Positions 11,502-25,346 of a DNA stretch of 64,000 nucleotides are shown piece by piece. The position numbers and the translations under genes were made by a program. The notes beneath the pieces are model-generated. The model was not told the DNA's origin and made no database searches. It was given only the letters and a program-made list of their open reading frames with translations. The DNA is from Halomonas sp. GD1P12 (GTDB lineage: Bacteria > Pseudomonadota > Gammaproteobacteria > Pseudomonadales > Halomonadaceae). Within the stretch, counting starts at the first letter, position 1, and each line of letters begins with the position of its first letter. The stretch covers positions 3,100,001 through 3,164,000 of the forward strand of contig NZ_CP107007.1 of the NCBI RefSeq assembly GCF_025725645.1. The letters are read 5' to 3'.

Positions 11502-11531
11502 ATGATCGAGGGCCGCTTACCACGCGACTAG

Positions 11532-13163
11532 TCAGTCACCAGGCTGCCAGCCGTTGACGATCGGGTAGCGGCGGTCGCGGCCAAAGCCTCGGGCGGTGAC
11601 GCGCACGCCGACCGGCGCCTGGCGGCGCTTGTACTCGCAGCGGTCCACCAGCTTGACCACCTGATAGACGTCAGCCTCGGTAAAGCCCTCATTGATGATC
11701 GCCTCGGCGCTCATGTCGCCTTCGATGTAGCGCAACAGAATCGCGTCGAGCACGTCGTAGTCCGGAAGCGAATCGCTATCCTGCTGATCCGGGGCGAGCT
11801 CGGCGCTCGGGGGGCGTTCGATGACCCGCTCGGGGACCGCCGGCGACTGCGTGTTGCGCCAGCGCGCAAGCTTGTATACCCAGATCTTGTAAACATCCTT
11901 GATGGCGTTGTAGCCGCCGACCATGTCGCCGTAGAGCGTGGCGTAGCCCACCGCCATCTCGCTCTTGTTGCCGGTGGTGAGCACCATGAGCCCTTTCTTG
12001 TTGGAGATCGCCATGAGCAGCACGCCGCGACAGCGCGACTGCAGGTTCTCCTCAGTCGTGTCACGCTCGGCACCGGCGAAGCTCTCGGCAAGCGTCCGGG
12101 TGAACGCCTCGACCATCGGCGCGATCGGCATGACGTCATAGTTGACGCCGAGCATCTCGGCCTGCTGCGCGGCATCCTCTTTCGAGATGTCCGCGGTGTA
12201 GTGATATGGCATCATCACCGCCTGCACCCGCTGCGGGCCGAGCGCGTCCACGGCGATCGCCAGTGACAGCGCCGAGTCGATACCGCCGGAGAGCCCCAGC
12301 ACTACGCCCTGGAAACCACTCTTGTTGACGTAGTCGCGAAGCCCGGTGACCAGCGCGCAGTAGAGGCTCTCCTCTGGTGACACCGCCTCTTCGATCTCAC
12401 CGGCTTCCGGTGCCCACGCGCCGTCAGACTCGACAAAGCGCACCGGCATCAGTCCGGCCTGCCAGTAAGGGGCGAGCACCTTGAGCGCCCCGTCGGCGTC
12501 GATCACGCTCGAGCCGCCGTCGAACACCAGCTCGTCCTGCCCGCCAATGGTATTGACGTAGACGATCGGCCGGCTGACCGCGCGGGCGCGCTGCTCGAAC
12601 AGCGCCAGCCGCTCGCTGGGCTTCTCCTGATGAAAGGGCGAGGCGTTGAGCGTCACCAGCACGTCGGCGCCGGCCTCTTTGGCCGCCTCGATCGGCGCGC
12701 TCTCCCACAGATCCTCGCAGATCAAAAGCCCAAGCCGGGCGCCCTTGTGCTCGAATACCAGCGGCTCGCGCCCGGCGGTGAAGTAGCGCTGCTCGTCGAA
12801 CACCTGGTAGTTGGGAAGCGCCTGCTTGGCGTACTCCGCCTGCCACTGCCCGTTATAGAGCACGCCGGCCAGGTTGAACCGCTTACCGTCTCTCACGCCC
12901 GGGTAGCCGATGATCACCAGCACGTCGCGGGCGACTTTCTCGGCCATGGTCGCCCGGGCCTTTTCCAGGCGCGACTCCATCGAGGCTCTCAATAAAAGAT
13001 CCTCCGGCGGGTAGCCGGTCAGAAACAGCTCGGGAAAGACCACCACGTCCGCCCGGTGCTCGATACGCGCCTCGCGAACCGCTTCGATCGCCTTGGCGGC
13101 GTTACCGGCAATATCCCCGACCAGTGGGTCGAGTTGGGCCATGACCAGCGTTAACTCTTGCAT
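11532..13163 (-). CDS. nadE: Glutamine-dependent NAD+ synthetase
   Basis: This two-domain enzyme amidates nicotinic acid adenine dinucleotide to NAD, using ammonia channelled from glutamine. The N-terminal nitrilase-type glutaminase domain shows the Glu (FPELFLTGYP), Lys (KQALPNYQVFDE) and Cys (LLICEDLW) triad. The C-terminal synthetase domain has the PP-loop GLSGGIDSALSLAIA near residue 300. The product of 543 residues is typical. The start at 13163 begins MQELTLVMAQLDP, which matches nitrilase N-termini; the in-frame ATG at 13220 is less likely. Its ribosome binding site is weak (AAGAG, far upstream). Confidence 0.95.
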   Translation of the reverse strand: MQELTLVMAQLDPLVGDIAGNAAKAIEAVREARIEHRADVVVFPELFLTGYPPEDLLLRASMESRLEKARATMAEKVARDVLVIIGYPGVRDGKRFNLAGVLYNGQWQAEYAKQALPNYQVFDEQRYFTAGREPLVFEHKGARLGLLICEDLWESAPIEAAKEAGADVLVTLNASPFHQEKPSERLALFEQRARAVSRPIVYVNTIGGQDELVFDGGSSVIDADGALKVLAPYWQAGLMPVRFVESDGAWAPEAGEIEEAVSPEESLYCALVTGLRDYVNKSGFQGVVLGLSGGIDSALSLAIAVDALGPQRVQAVMMPYHYTADISKEDAAQQAEMLGVNYDVMPIAPMVEAFTRTLAESFAGAERDTTEENLQSRCRGVLLMAISNKKGLMVLTTGNKSEMAVGYATLYGDMVGGYNAIKDVYKIWVYKLARWRNTQSPAVPERVIERPPSAELAPDQQDSDSLPDYDVLDAILLRYIEGDMSAEAIINEGFTEADVYQVVKLVDRCEYKRRQAPVGVRVTARGFGRDRRYPIVNGWQPGD

Positions 13164-13336
13164 GGGGGGTAAAATCTCTTGAGAATCCTTGAAACATACC
13201 GTTTGGACGCGAAGCGCCAAGGCTCAGCGCTCACTCGCCTCCAAACCGTACCGGGTCGCCCGCATTGTCCCGCAAGCGCTCGCCGCTGGCAAAGGGCGCC
13301 CCCGGTTACCCCCTTCCCGCTGGGAGCGATAAAAGG

Positions 13337-13597
13337 ATGAACCTGTTGATCATTCGGCTACTTATTTTTGCGCTGGTGTTTTATGTGGGCCTGAAGCTCT
13401 ACGGCCGGTACCGCCAGCACAAATTGGCAAAGAACGAAACGCCCAAGCGCGTCGAAGGCGGCGCCATGGTGCGCTGTCGCTGGTGCGAGGTGCACGTGCC
13501 GGAAAACGAAGCGCTGCGCTTCGATGAGAAGTGGTTCTGCTCAAGCGCCCATCGAGAGCGCTACATAGAGGAGCAGAAGAAAGACGACCCCGCCTAA
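13337..13597 (+). CDS. PP0621-family small membrane-anchored protein
   Basis: The product is 86 residues with one N-terminal membrane segment (NLLIIRLLIFALVFYVGLKLY). A short metal-binding-like tail follows: VRCRWCEVHVPE and KWFCSSAHRERYIEEQ, giving CxxC...C...H. The pattern fits the PP0621 family of uncharacterised proteins of Pseudomonas and relatives. The ATG at 13337 is preceded by AAAAGG. It converges on thiO with a 4-base overlap of the coding ends. Function unknown; zinc binding is an inference from the Cys/His spacing. Confidence 0.75.
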   Translation: MNLLIIRLLIFALVFYVGLKLYGRYRQHKLAKNETPKRVEGGAMVRCRWCEVHVPENEALRFDEKWFCSSAHRERYIEEQKKDDPA

Positions 13598-14691
13598 AGC
13601 GCCAGCCGCTCTTCGGTCGGCGCAAAGGGCGTCGGGTCGATCAGCGGCGCGCGGCCAAGCAGCGTATCGGCCAGCAGGTGCGTCGAGGCCGGCGCCAGCA
13701 CCAGCCCGTTGCGATGATGCCCGGCGTTGATATAAAGCGAGGCGACTCCCGGAACCGCGCCGATAAAGGGAAGTCCGTTGGGTGAGCCCGGCCGTAGCCC
13801 CGCCCAGTGGTGCGCTACCGGATAGTGGGCGAGCGCCGGCACGATCTCCTCGGCACTTCGAACGAGCGACGCGCGGGCGGCTTCATCAGTGCTCTTGTCG
13901 AAGCCGGCCTCCTCGAGCGTCGAGCCCACCAGCAGCAGGCCATCATTTCGGGGAATGATGTAGCGCCCATCCTTGAGCACGACGCGCTCGACGAGCCCCT
14001 TCGGCGCCCGATAGGCGATCATCTGCCCCTTGACCGGGCGCACCGGAAGCTCGATGCCAAGCGGCGCCAGAAGCGCCGCCGTCCAGGCCCCGGCGCAGAG
14101 CACCACGCGCTGCGCCCGTCGATGCCCTTCTCGAGTTTCGATCCCCGTCACCCGGCCGTGCTCGACGACCAGCCCGCCTACCTGCTGATGCTCATAAAGC
14201 GTCACGCCTTTCATGGCCTCAAGCCGGGCGCGCAGCGCCTGACCCAGGCGTGGGTTACGCACACTGCCAAGCGTCGGCATCCAGAGCGCGCGCTCAGTTG
14301 CGGCGGCCTGGGGCTCCTTGTCGGCCACGAAGGCGCGGCTGACGCGCTCCAGGGGCTTACCGAACTCGCGCGACCAATTGAGTGCCGCCTCATCGTCCTC
14401 GACGCTCAGGTACAAAAGCCCTTTCTGACGATACTCCGGGTCGATCCCGGTCTCTTCCAGCAGGCGCAGCGCAAGCGTGGGGTAGGCGCCTTCCGACCAA
14501 CGCGAAAGCGTCGAGATCGCCGGCCCGTGGCGCCAGGGGTAAAGCGGCGAGACGATACCGCCGCCCGCCCAGGACGCCTCCTGGCCGCACACGCCACGCT
14601 CGACGATCGAGACCGTCTGGCCGGCGTCCGCCAATTGAAGCGCGGTCATCATGCCGATGACCCCGCCGCCCACAATCAAGAAATCGCTCAC
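13594..14691 (-). CDS. thiO: Glycine oxidase ThiO
   Basis: This FAD-dependent amine oxidase converts glycine to iminoglycine for the thiazole ring of thiamine. An N-terminal Rossmann FAD-binding motif (FLIVGGGVIGMMTALQLADAG) is followed by EASWAGGGIVSPLYPW. The C-terminal HHWAGLRPGSPNGLPFIGAVPG and HHRNGLVLAPAS blocks are typical of ThiO. At 365 residues it has the family length. No other thi gene is nearby. A more general D-amino-acid oxidase role cannot be excluded. Confidence 0.88.
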   Translation of the reverse strand: MSDFLIVGGGVIGMMTALQLADAGQTVSIVERGVCGQEASWAGGGIVSPLYPWRHGPAISTLSRWSEGAYPTLALRLLEETGIDPEYRQKGLLYLSVEDDEAALNWSREFGKPLERVSRAFVADKEPQAAATERALWMPTLGSVRNPRLGQALRARLEAMKGVTLYEHQQVGGLVVEHGRVTGIETREGHRRAQRVVLCAGAWTAALLAPLGIELPVRPVKGQMIAYRAPKGLVERVVLKDGRYIIPRNDGLLLVGSTLEEAGFDKSTDEAARASLVRSAEEIVPALAHYPVAHHWAGLRPGSPNGLPFIGAVPGVASLYINAGHHRNGLVLAPASTHLLADTLLGRAPLIDPTPFAPTEERLAL

Positions 14692-14801
14692 GATACCCGT
14701 TCCTTATTTCCTACACGCGTCTGCGCTCGCGCCTACCTTCTTTGATTCGAAGGCTCATTAATCTAGCCTCAGGACACTCGGCGCCTCGGGAGGGCCGACT
14801 C

Positions 14802-15320
14802 ATGCCTCGTTTGCTTAAGCGCTCACCCGCGGCAGGCGGCTTTACCCTGCTGGAGCTGGTCGTCGCGCTGCTCATCGCCGTCATTTTGACCCACGGGGCG
14901 TCCTCTCATCTTCAAGCCCTTGGCCACGCCGTGGCGCTCAAAAGCGAGATCAATCGTTTTCAGCGCGCGTTTTCCCTGGCGCGTAATACGGCGATCACAA
15001 AGCGAAGAACCGTCACACTTTGCCCCATCACCCACGCGCGCCAGTGCAGCAATGACTGGAGCCAGCCGCTGGCGGTCATCGAAACCGCGCTCGATGGGGG
15101 GCATGCGTCGCGGCGCGTGGTACGCATCTTTCCCACGCATCCTGACAGTGACATCACCTACAACCGGGGCTGGCGGCAGGTACGCTACACGCCGCTGGGC
15201 CACACCAGCGGCTTCAACGGAACGTTTTATCTATGCAACGGCGCCGACACCGGCCGGGTGCTCGTACTGAGCCAGCTCGGCCGGCTCCGAGTCAACGAGC
15301 AGCGCCCGGACTGCTTTTGA
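14802..15320 (+). CDS. GspH/FimT family type IV pilus pseudopilin
   Basis: This is a prepilin-like protein of 172 residues. The class III leader ends at GG before FTLLELVVALLIAVILTHG, where PilD-type peptidase would cut and methylate the Phe. After the hydrophobic helix the C-terminal domain has the GspH/FimT pattern, with a Cys pair (TLCPIT...CSNDWSQ) and a final YLCNGA...RPDCF. The start at 14802 has GGGAGGG upstream; an ATG at 14742 would place the pilin leader internally. It stands alone between thiO and trxB, away from the four minor pilin genes at 24.9-26.6 kb, with which it may function. Confidence 0.85.
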   Translation: MPRLLKRSPAAGGFTLLELVVALLIAVILTHGASSHLQALGHAVALKSEINRFQRAFSLARNTAITKRRTVTLCPITHARQCSNDWSQPLAVIETALDGGHASRRVVRIFPTHPDSDITYNRGWRQVRYTPLGHTSGFNGTFYLCNGADTGRVLVLSQLGRLRVNEQRPDCF

Positions 15321-19355
<4,035 letters not shown>

Positions 19356-19381
19356 GCAGTAGATGAACCCAATGCTTGCAT

Positions 19382-19408
19382 GCCCCCACCCTGGTGGGGG
19401 TTTTTTTT
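19382..19408 (+). terminator. Intrinsic terminator of acnA
   Basis: GCCCCCACC-CT-GGTGGGGG is followed directly by eight T. It lies 26 bases past the acnA stop. Confidence 0.93.
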
Positions 19409-19414
19409 CGCCCC

Positions 19415-19445
19415 TAAAAAAGCGCCGCTGCCAGGGCAGCGGCGC
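19415..19445 (-). terminator. Intrinsic terminator of the malic enzyme gene
   Basis: On the minus strand GCGCCGCTGCC-CT-GGCAGCGGCGC is followed by TTTTTTA. It lies just past the maeA stop at 19469 and faces the acnA terminator. Confidence 0.92.
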
Positions 19446-19468
19446 GGGGGCCTGCGCGGCGTGAAGGT

Positions 19469-21145
19469 TTAAACGGCGCGACGGCGGTACTCGCGGTAGT
19501 CCGGGTCCCAGCTCGCGCTTTCGATATCGTGACGAAGCTGGGTGCCGCTGGTGGTCAGCGCCACGCCGTTATGCTGGGCGGTAGCGGCCACTTCAAAAGC
19601 GATCGACTGGCTGATCTCGCGGATTCTGGACAGCGGCGGCAACAGCGCCCCTTTGCCCTCCTTGACCAGCGGCGCTTCGCGCGCCAGCGCCCGGGAAGCG
19701 CTCATCAGCATCTCATCGGTCACGCGGTGGGCTTTCGCCGCGACCACGCCAAGGCCAATGCCGGGGAAAATGTAGGCGTTGTTGCACTGGGCGATCGCGT
19801 AGGTGCGCCCGTTGTGCACCACCGGCGCGAAGGGGCTGCCGGTGGCGACCAGCGCCTGGCCATCGGTCCAACGAATCACGTCTTCCGGCAACGCTTCTGC
19901 CTGAGAGGTCGGATTGGAGAGCGGCATGATCACCGGATTCTCACAGCCGGCATGCATGGTGCGCACCACCTGCTCGGTGAAGATACCGCGCTGGCCGCAC
20001 ACGCCGATCAGAACAGAAGGTTTGATCTGAGCGATGGTCTCCTCGAGCCCCTGACCGTTCCAGTCCTTGACCAGCGAAGGGTCGTGGGCCAGCCGGCGCT
20101 GGAAATCACGCTGCCAGCTCTGATCCGAGGTCATCAATCCGTCGCGGTCGATGACGTAGATCCGCTCGCGCGCTTCGCGCTCCGATAGCCCTTCGGCCTG
20201 CATCGCGACCACGACCTGCTCGGCGATGCCGCAGCCGGCGGAGCCGCCACCGACGAAGACTACCCGCTGTTTGGCGATACTCTCTTCACGCGCGTGGCAG
20301 GCCGCCATCAGCGTGCCCACTACCACCGAGGCGGTGCCCTGGACGTCGTCGTTGAAGCAGCAAAGCTCGTTGCGGTAGCGCTCCAAAAGCGGCACGGCAT
20401 TGGCCTGGGCGAAGTCCTCGAACTGCAGCAGCACGTTGGGCCAGCGGCGCTTGACCGCGGCGATGAAGTCCGCCATGAAGGCGTCGTACTCGTCCTGGCC
20501 GACCCGTTCGTGGCGCCAGCCCATGTACATCGGGTCGTCCAGCAGTGCCTGGTTGTTGGTGCCCACGTCGATCATGATCGGCAGCGTATAGGCCGGGCTG
20601 ATCCCGCCACAAGCGGTGTAAAGCGCCAGCTTGCCGATCGGGATGCCCATGCCGCCGATGCCCTGGTCGCCAAGGCCCAGAATGCGCTCGCCGTCGGTGA
20701 CCACGATCACCTTGACGTTGTCCTTGGTGGCGCTGCGTAGGATGTCGTCCATGTGCTCACGATCCGGGTAGCTGATAAAAAGCCCCCGGTGGTTGCGATA
20801 GATATTGGAAAATTCCTGACACGCTTTGCCGACCGTCGGCGTATAAATGATCGGCAGCATCTCCTCGAGATGCTCGGATACCAGCCGGAAGTAGAGCGTT
20901 TCGTTGTCATCCTGGATCGCTCGCAGGAAAATGTGGCGGTCCAGGTCGTTATGGCACTGCTGGTACTGGCGGTAGCTACGCTCGAGCTGGTCTTCGATGG
21001 TCTCGACCTTCTGCGGCAGCAAACCAATCAGGTTGAACGCGAGTCGCTCCTTTTGAGTAAACGCACTGCCTTTGTTCAATAGCGGCATCTCGAGCAGGGA
21101 AGGACCGGCGTAAGGAATGTACAAGGGGCGTTTGCTTTCAGTCAT
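19469..21145 (-). CDS. maeA: NAD-dependent malic enzyme (malate dehydrogenase, oxaloacetate-decarboxylating)
   Basis: The enzyme oxidatively decarboxylates malate to pyruvate, linking the TCA cycle to pyruvate. The malic signature [21 protein letters not shown] is near residue 165 and the dinucleotide-binding motif [14 protein letters not shown] near 315. At 558 residues it matches the single-domain SfcA/MaeA type, not the longer MaeB with a phosphotransacetylase tail. The start at 21145 ([14 protein letters not shown]) resembles E. coli MaeA; GGGTTC and AGAAGAGAA lie upstream. The in-frame ATG at 21301 is rejected. Confidence 0.94.
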   Translation of the reverse strand: MTESKRPLYIPYAGPSLLEMPLLNKGSAFTQKERLAFNLIGLLPQKVETIEDQLERSYRQYQQCHNDLDRHIFLRAIQDDNETLYFRLVSEHLEEMLPIIYTPTVGKACQEFSNIYRNHRGLFISYPDREHMDDILRSATKDNVKVIVVTDGERILGLGDQGIGGMGIPIGKLALYTACGGISPAYTLPIMIDVGTNNQALLDDPMYMGWRHERVGQDEYDAFMADFIAAVKRRWPNVLLQFEDFAQANAVPLLERYRNELCCFNDDVQGTASVVVGTLMAACHAREESIAKQRVVFVGGGSAGCGIAEQVVVAMQAEGLSEREARERIYVIDRDGLMTSDQSWQRDFQRRLAHDPSLVKDWNGQGLEETIAQIKPSVLIGVCGQRGIFTEQVVRTMHAGCENPVIMPLSNPTSQAEALPEDVIRWTDGQALVATGSPFAPVVHNGRTYAIAQCNNAYIFPGIGLGVVAAKAHRVTDEMLMSASRALAREAPLVKEGKGALLPPLSRIREISQSIAFEVAATAQHNGVALTTSGTQLRHDIESASWDPDYREYRRRAV

Positions 21146-21260
21146 GGGGTTCTCTTCTCGTCCATTACTGCTGCAGCGCAGCAATATCAAGCGTTTACAG
21201 TATGACGGCGTAATGTACCACGCTACTACGACAAAGGTGGCACGCGCACCCGTCTGGCGC

Positions 21261-21290
21261 AAAAAAATGCCCCGCTTTTTTAGCGAGGCA
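21261..21290 (-). terminator. Intrinsic terminator of the YeeE-type transporter gene
   Basis: On the minus strand TGCCTCGCT and AGCGGGGCA pair around an A-rich loop, followed by seven T. It lies 22 bases past the stop at 21312. Confidence 0.85.
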
Positions 21291-21311
21291 CGAGACATCA
21301 ATCAGTTAGCG

Positions 21312-22538
21312 TCAGGCGGTTTTCGCCTTCGGCTTGCGCCCTTCTACCCCGGCGAAAAACAGTGGCCGCATTTTGACCCCCAGCATGTTGCCGGCGAAGG
21401 CGGCTGCCATCCAGACCCAACCGTGCAGGCTACCCGAGGCGATGCCGCTGAAGTAGGCGCCAATGTTGCAGCCAAAGGCGAGTCGCGCGCCGTAACCAAG
21501 CATCAGCCCGCCGAGAATCGCCGCCACCACCGAGCGAATCGGGATATTGAAGTTCGGCGCGAAGCGCCCGGCCAGATGCGCCGCCGCCAACGCCCCCAGC
21601 ATGATGCCGATGTTCATGACCGTCGTGATGTCCGAAAAGATGCTGGCGTTGAGCGCCGCTTCGTTGGACGCGGACTGCCAGTAACCCCACTGACTGACAT
21701 CGCCGCCGATGAATTCGAACACCTTCGCCCCCCACAGCGCGAAGGCCGAGGTGATGCCCCAGGGGCGGCCGGCAAGCGCCAGCGTGGCGAAGTTCAAAAG
21801 CGCCAGCGCTACGGCCCCGGCATACAAGGGCCAGGGTCCTGCCAGCCAACGCTCGCGCAGCGGCCGGGTCACCGCCGGCGCCCTTTCGAGCTGGCCGTGG
21901 CGGCGGCGCTCCAGCACCAGCGTGGTCGCGGCGATCGCGGCAAAGATCACCAGGCTAATGGCGATACCTACGCTCGGGCCCGCGACCTCCACCAGCGATA
22001 CCGGCGCGAACGCCGGCAGGCTCTGCCACCAGGCGAAGTGAGCGGTGCCGATCACCGAGCCAACCACAAAAAACAGCAGCGTGATCAGCATGCGCGCGTT
22101 GCCGCCGCCGGCGGTGAAGAGCGTTCCCGAGGCGCAGCCGCCACCGAGCTGCATGCCGAGCCCGAAAATGAACGCGCCGACCACCACGGACACGCCGATG
22201 GGCGCAACGAAACCGGCCACCGGCGTGCCGGAGAGCGACCCCGCGCCGAGGGCAGGGAAAAACAGCACGACGGCAATGGCGAGCATGACCATCTGAGCGC
22301 GCAAGCCCCGGCCGCGGCGCTCGGTGATGAAGGCCCGCCAGGCCGCGGTGAAACCGAAGGCGGCGTGGTAGAGCACGACGCCAAACAGCGCGCCGATGAT
22401 CATCAAAAGCCCGGTATTGGCGCTAAAGAACACGCCGATCAATAGCGCACCGAGTACCGTCGCCGCCATGGCGAGCAGCGGCACCCGGTACTTGTTGGAG
22501 AGTTTTTCGGCCTCCGGTGAGGCAGACGTGGTCGACAT
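21312..22538 (-). CDS. YeeE/YedE family (thiosulfate-type sulfur compound) transporter
   Basis: This is a polytopic membrane protein of 408 residues with about ten hydrophobic segments. The two-fold repeated family motifs carry conserved Cys: LGMQLGGGCASGTLFTAGGG in the first half and GYGARLAFGCNIGAYFSGIASGSLHGW in the second. Members of this family such as TsuA take up thiosulfate by relaying it over these cysteines. The start at 22538 follows GAGGGTGCCTC; the ATG at 22571 is unlikely. It is monocistronic, with no TusA-like gene alongside. The exact substrate is inferred from family only. Confidence 0.88.
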   Translation of the reverse strand: MSTTSASPEAEKLSNKYRVPLLAMAATVLGALLIGVFFSANTGLLMIIGALFGVVLYHAAFGFTAAWRAFITERRGRGLRAQMVMLAIAVVLFFPALGAGSLSGTPVAGFVAPIGVSVVVGAFIFGLGMQLGGGCASGTLFTAGGGNARMLITLLFFVVGSVIGTAHFAWWQSLPAFAPVSLVEVAGPSVGIAISLVIFAAIAATTLVLERRRHGQLERAPAVTRPLRERWLAGPWPLYAGAVALALLNFATLALAGRPWGITSAFALWGAKVFEFIGGDVSQWGYWQSASNEAALNASIFSDITTVMNIGIMLGALAAAHLAGRFAPNFNIPIRSVVAAILGGLMLGYGARLAFGCNIGAYFSGIASGSLHGWVWMAAAFAGNMLGVKMRPLFFAGVEGRKPKAKTA

Positions 22539-22603
22539 GAGGCACCCTCGATGGTTAAGCGTTGATTGCAAGCGCTGATTATAAAACCGGGTAGCGCGCT
22601 GGC

Positions 22604-23629
22604 CTACTCGACAGGATTGTGATCACCCTCTTCGCGCTGAACGTAGAGCTCGTTGATCAACACGAAACCGATTACGGTCAGCGGTGCGGCCAGGAGCACC
22701 CCGGCGACGCCGAAAAGCGTGCTGGCAGCGAAGAGCGAAAACAGCAGCATCGCCGGCGGCAGGCTTACCGCGTGCTGCTGCACCAGCGGCTGCAGCACGT
22801 TGCCCTCGATCTGCTGGATGATCACGTAAGCGATCAGCGCGAACAGCGCGGTTTGGGGACTGACCGTATAGGCGAGCAAAAGTGCCGGCACCGCGGCGAT
22901 CAAGGGCCCGACCAGCGGCACGAAGTCCAGCACCCCGGCAATCAGCCCAAGCCCGAGTGGGGCCGGCACACCGATCAACCACATGCTCACCCCGACCAGA
23001 AAACCGGTGCTTGCCATGGCGATCAGCTGCCCACCGAGCCAATGTCGCAGTGCCTTGCCGCTGGCATCCAGCGCACCGGCCAGTTTGTCGCGACTCTTGA
23101 TCGGCGCGAGCAGCAGCAGTCCGTGGCGATACACCTGCGGCTGGGCAGCGAAGTAGATCATGCCCACGAACAGGGCAAAAAAGTTCACCAGACTCCCGCC
23201 CATGGAAACCACCACCATGCCGAACTGCGCGATGCCGTTTTCGAACATCGACCCGGCGCGCTCGCCGGCGTTGTCCATCAAGGGTTCCAGCGGCGTATCC
23301 TGAAGGCGCTCTCTGAGCTGCTGCCAGGCGTCGGGCAGCAGCGACGTCAGCGACTCGAGCTCCGAGGTCACCTGAGAGCCAAAGGCCAGGCTGATACCGG
23401 CCAGCAGCAGTATCAGGCCGACCACCACGATCAATAGCGCCAACCAGCGCGGCATACCTCGATCGAGCAGCGGATTCATGCAGGTTTGCAGAATACAGGC
23501 CCCGACCACCGCGCCGAAGATCAGCAGCAGCAACCCCACGAGTTTCCAGAGCACCAGCGCCACGACCGCCAGCGCCAGTACGATCATGGCTTTTTCGGTA
23601 AACGTTTGATGACGGTACGTCGATTGCAT
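22604..23629 (-). CDS. AI-2E family transporter (PerM/YdiK-like permease)
   Basis: This inner-membrane protein of 341 residues has about seven or eight hydrophobic segments and a periplasmic/cytoplasmic loop near residues 80-135. The C-terminal half carries GLGLIAGVLDFVPLVGPLIAAVPALLLA and QIEGNVLQPLVQ, both diagnostic of the UPF0118 / AI-2E exporter family. Members are variously linked to autoinducer-2 export or Na+/H+ antiport, the latter plausible for a salt-tolerant host. The role here is not readable from the sequence. It appears monocistronic. Confidence 0.88.
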   Translation of the reverse strand: MQSTYRHQTFTEKAMIVLALAVVALVLWKLVGLLLLIFGAVVGACILQTCMNPLLDRGMPRWLALLIVVVGLILLLAGISLAFGSQVTSELESLTSLLPDAWQQLRERLQDTPLEPLMDNAGERAGSMFENGIAQFGMVVVSMGGSLVNFFALFVGMIYFAAQPQVYRHGLLLLAPIKSRDKLAGALDASGKALRHWLGGQLIAMASTGFLVGVSMWLIGVPAPLGLGLIAGVLDFVPLVGPLIAAVPALLLAYTVSPQTALFALIAYVIIQQIEGNVLQPLVQQHAVSLPPAMLLFSLFAASTLFGVAGVLLAAPLTVIGFVLINELYVQREEGDHNPVE

Positions 23630-23740
23630 TTACTCATTCCTTGTCAATGCGTTGCCCCATAGGACGAAAAGCGCCCGACTCACGGCATCCTTGTCGCCTG
23701 ACTGTAGCTTATGCGCCACGAAACGGTTAGGCACGGCGCT

Positions 23741-23768
23741 AAAAAAGGCCCTGCCTGGCGGCAGAGCC
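23741..23768 (-). terminator. Intrinsic terminator of trpS
   Basis: On the minus strand GGCTCTGCC-GCCA-GGCAGGGCC is followed by TTTTTTAG. It lies about 35 bases past the trpS stop at 23802. Confidence 0.88.
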
Positions 23769-23801
23769 TATCGCTTGCGCGATATTCGGGCGGTGATACG
23801 C

Positions 23802-24821
23802 TTAGCTAAAGCGCCCCAGCCCCATCGCCGAGCGCAGCGTCTCGATGGTGCGCGTGGCCTCTTCGCGGGCGCGCTCGGCGCCCTTTTGCAATACATTTTC
23901 GATATGGCCCGGGTCTTCGAGTAGCGCCGAGTAGCGCTCGCGGGGCGCTTGCAGGTGTGCATTCAGGTAGTCGAACACCTGATTTTTGGCATCGCCCCAG
24001 CCGATGCCGGCAGCGTACTGCTCGCGCATCGCAGCCGCTTCCTCGGCGCTTGCGAAGGCCGCGTAGATTTGAAACAGCGTGCAGGTGTCCGGGTCCTTTG
24101 GCTCGCCAGGCTCCAGCGAGTTGGTCTTGATCTTGCGAACGAGCTTCTGGAGTTTTTTCTCCGGGGCGAACAGCGCAATGGTGTTGTCGTAGCTTTTCGA
24201 CATCTTGCGCCCGTCCAGGCCCTTCAATACTTCGGTTTTTTCGTCCACCACCGCCTCGGGCTGGACGAAGTAATTGCCTTTATAAAGGTGGTTGAAGCGT
24301 CCGGCGATGTCGCGCGCCATTTCGATGTGCTGAATCTGGTCGCGCCCGACCGGCACCTTGTGGGCGTTGAACATCAGGATATCCGCCGCCATTAGCACCG
24401 GGTAACCAAACAGCCCCATGGTCACGCCTTTATCGGCGTCCTGATTGCCCGCTTCCTCGTTATCCGCCACCGCCGCTTTATAGGCGTGGGCACGGTTCAT
24501 CAGCCCCTTGGCGCAGACGCAGGAGAGCATCCACATGAGCTCGGGAATTTCCGGAATGTCCGACTGGCGGTAGAAGACCGCGTTATCGGTATCGAGGCCC
24601 AGCGCCAGCCAGGTCGCGGCGATCTCCAGGCGCGACTGCTGCACCCGCTTGGGGTCCTGGCACTTGATCAGCGCGTGGTAGTCGGCCATGAAGTAGAACG
24701 GCTCCACGTTCGGGTCCTGGCTTGCCTCGATGGCCGGTTTGATGGCGCCGACGTAGTTGCCCAGATGGGGCGTGCCGGAGGTGGTAATCCCGGTCAGCAC
24801 ACGGGTTTTGGCGTTGCTCAT
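23802..24821 (-). CDS. trpS: Tryptophan--tRNA ligase
   Basis: This class I aminoacyl-tRNA synthetase charges tRNA-Trp. The HIGH-type motif is TPHLGNYVG near residue 17 and the KMSKS motif GRKMSKSYDN near 205. The length of 339 residues is typical of the bacterial form. It follows the minor pilin genes by about 50 bases on the same strand and ends at a strong terminator, so it may be the last gene of that unit or have its own promoter. Confidence 0.96.
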   Translation of the reverse strand: MSNAKTRVLTGITTSGTPHLGNYVGAIKPAIEASQDPNVEPFYFMADYHALIKCQDPKRVQQSRLEIAATWLALGLDTDNAVFYRQSDIPEIPELMWMLSCVCAKGLMNRAHAYKAAVADNEEAGNQDADKGVTMGLFGYPVLMAADILMFNAHKVPVGRDQIQHIEMARDIAGRFNHLYKGNYFVQPEAVVDEKTEVLKGLDGRKMSKSYDNTIALFAPEKKLQKLVRKIKTNSLEPGEPKDPDTCTLFQIYAAFASAEEAAAMREQYAAGIGWGDAKNQVFDYLNAHLQAPRERYSALLEDPGHIENVLQKGAERAREEATRTIETLRSAMGLGRFS

Positions 24822-24872
24822 GGTGTGATCGATCCAGCGTCATAAAAATTCGAAAGTGGCTCGATTGTACAC

Positions 24873-25346
24873 TCAATCCCACGAAAACGTCGCCCCGGGC
24901 TCGCGCTCTTCGTCGACCCGCAGCAGTATCGGCGCGCTGTGTGCGGCAAGCTCCCCATTGCTCGCGCGGCTCACGCCAAGTGCCAGCACCCAGCGTTCGG
25001 CGCCCCGCATCACGGGCAGATAAAGACACGAACCCTCGACACAGCGATGCACCGCCGCGGGGTGCGCGGTGACTATCGGCCAGCGAGCATTTTGACCCGG
25101 TTCGAGCGTGGGGGCATTGTGCCAGTCGAGCGTATCAACGGCGGAAAGCGCTCTCGCGGCGGCAGTTTCGGCGCGCATGTGCGCTTTGAGCGCGGCGCGG
25201 TAGTTGGCGGCCTGGCGCTGGTCGACCAGCGCCGACTGAACGCCAACGAGGCCGAGCATCAGCGCGCCGGTCAACACGACCATGACCACCACCAGCGCCG
25301 CACCACGCTGGCGGCCAAGGACGGAGGTAGTCTCAGCGCAGCGCAT
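24873..25346 (-). CDS. PilX-like minor pilin / pilus assembly protein
   Basis: The N-terminus reads RQRGAALVVVMVVLTGALMLGLVGVQSALVDQR, the PilX_N pattern of type IV minor pilins (RG before AALVV, no Phe or Glu5). About 120 polar residues follow, with one Cys pair (HRCVEGSCLYLPVM). I chose the ATG at 25346 inside the end of the preceding gene because pilin leaders are short; the ATG at 25412 would add 22 residues. It is the fourth gene of a tightly packed pilin set. pilX versus another minor pilin name is uncertain. Confidence 0.75.
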   Translation of the reverse strand: MRCAETTSVLGRQRGAALVVVMVVLTGALMLGLVGVQSALVDQRQAANYRAALKAHMRAETAAARALSAVDTLDWHNAPTLEPGQNARWPIVTAHPAAVHRCVEGSCLYLPVMRGAERWVLALGVSRASNGELAAHSAPILLRVDEEREPGATFSWD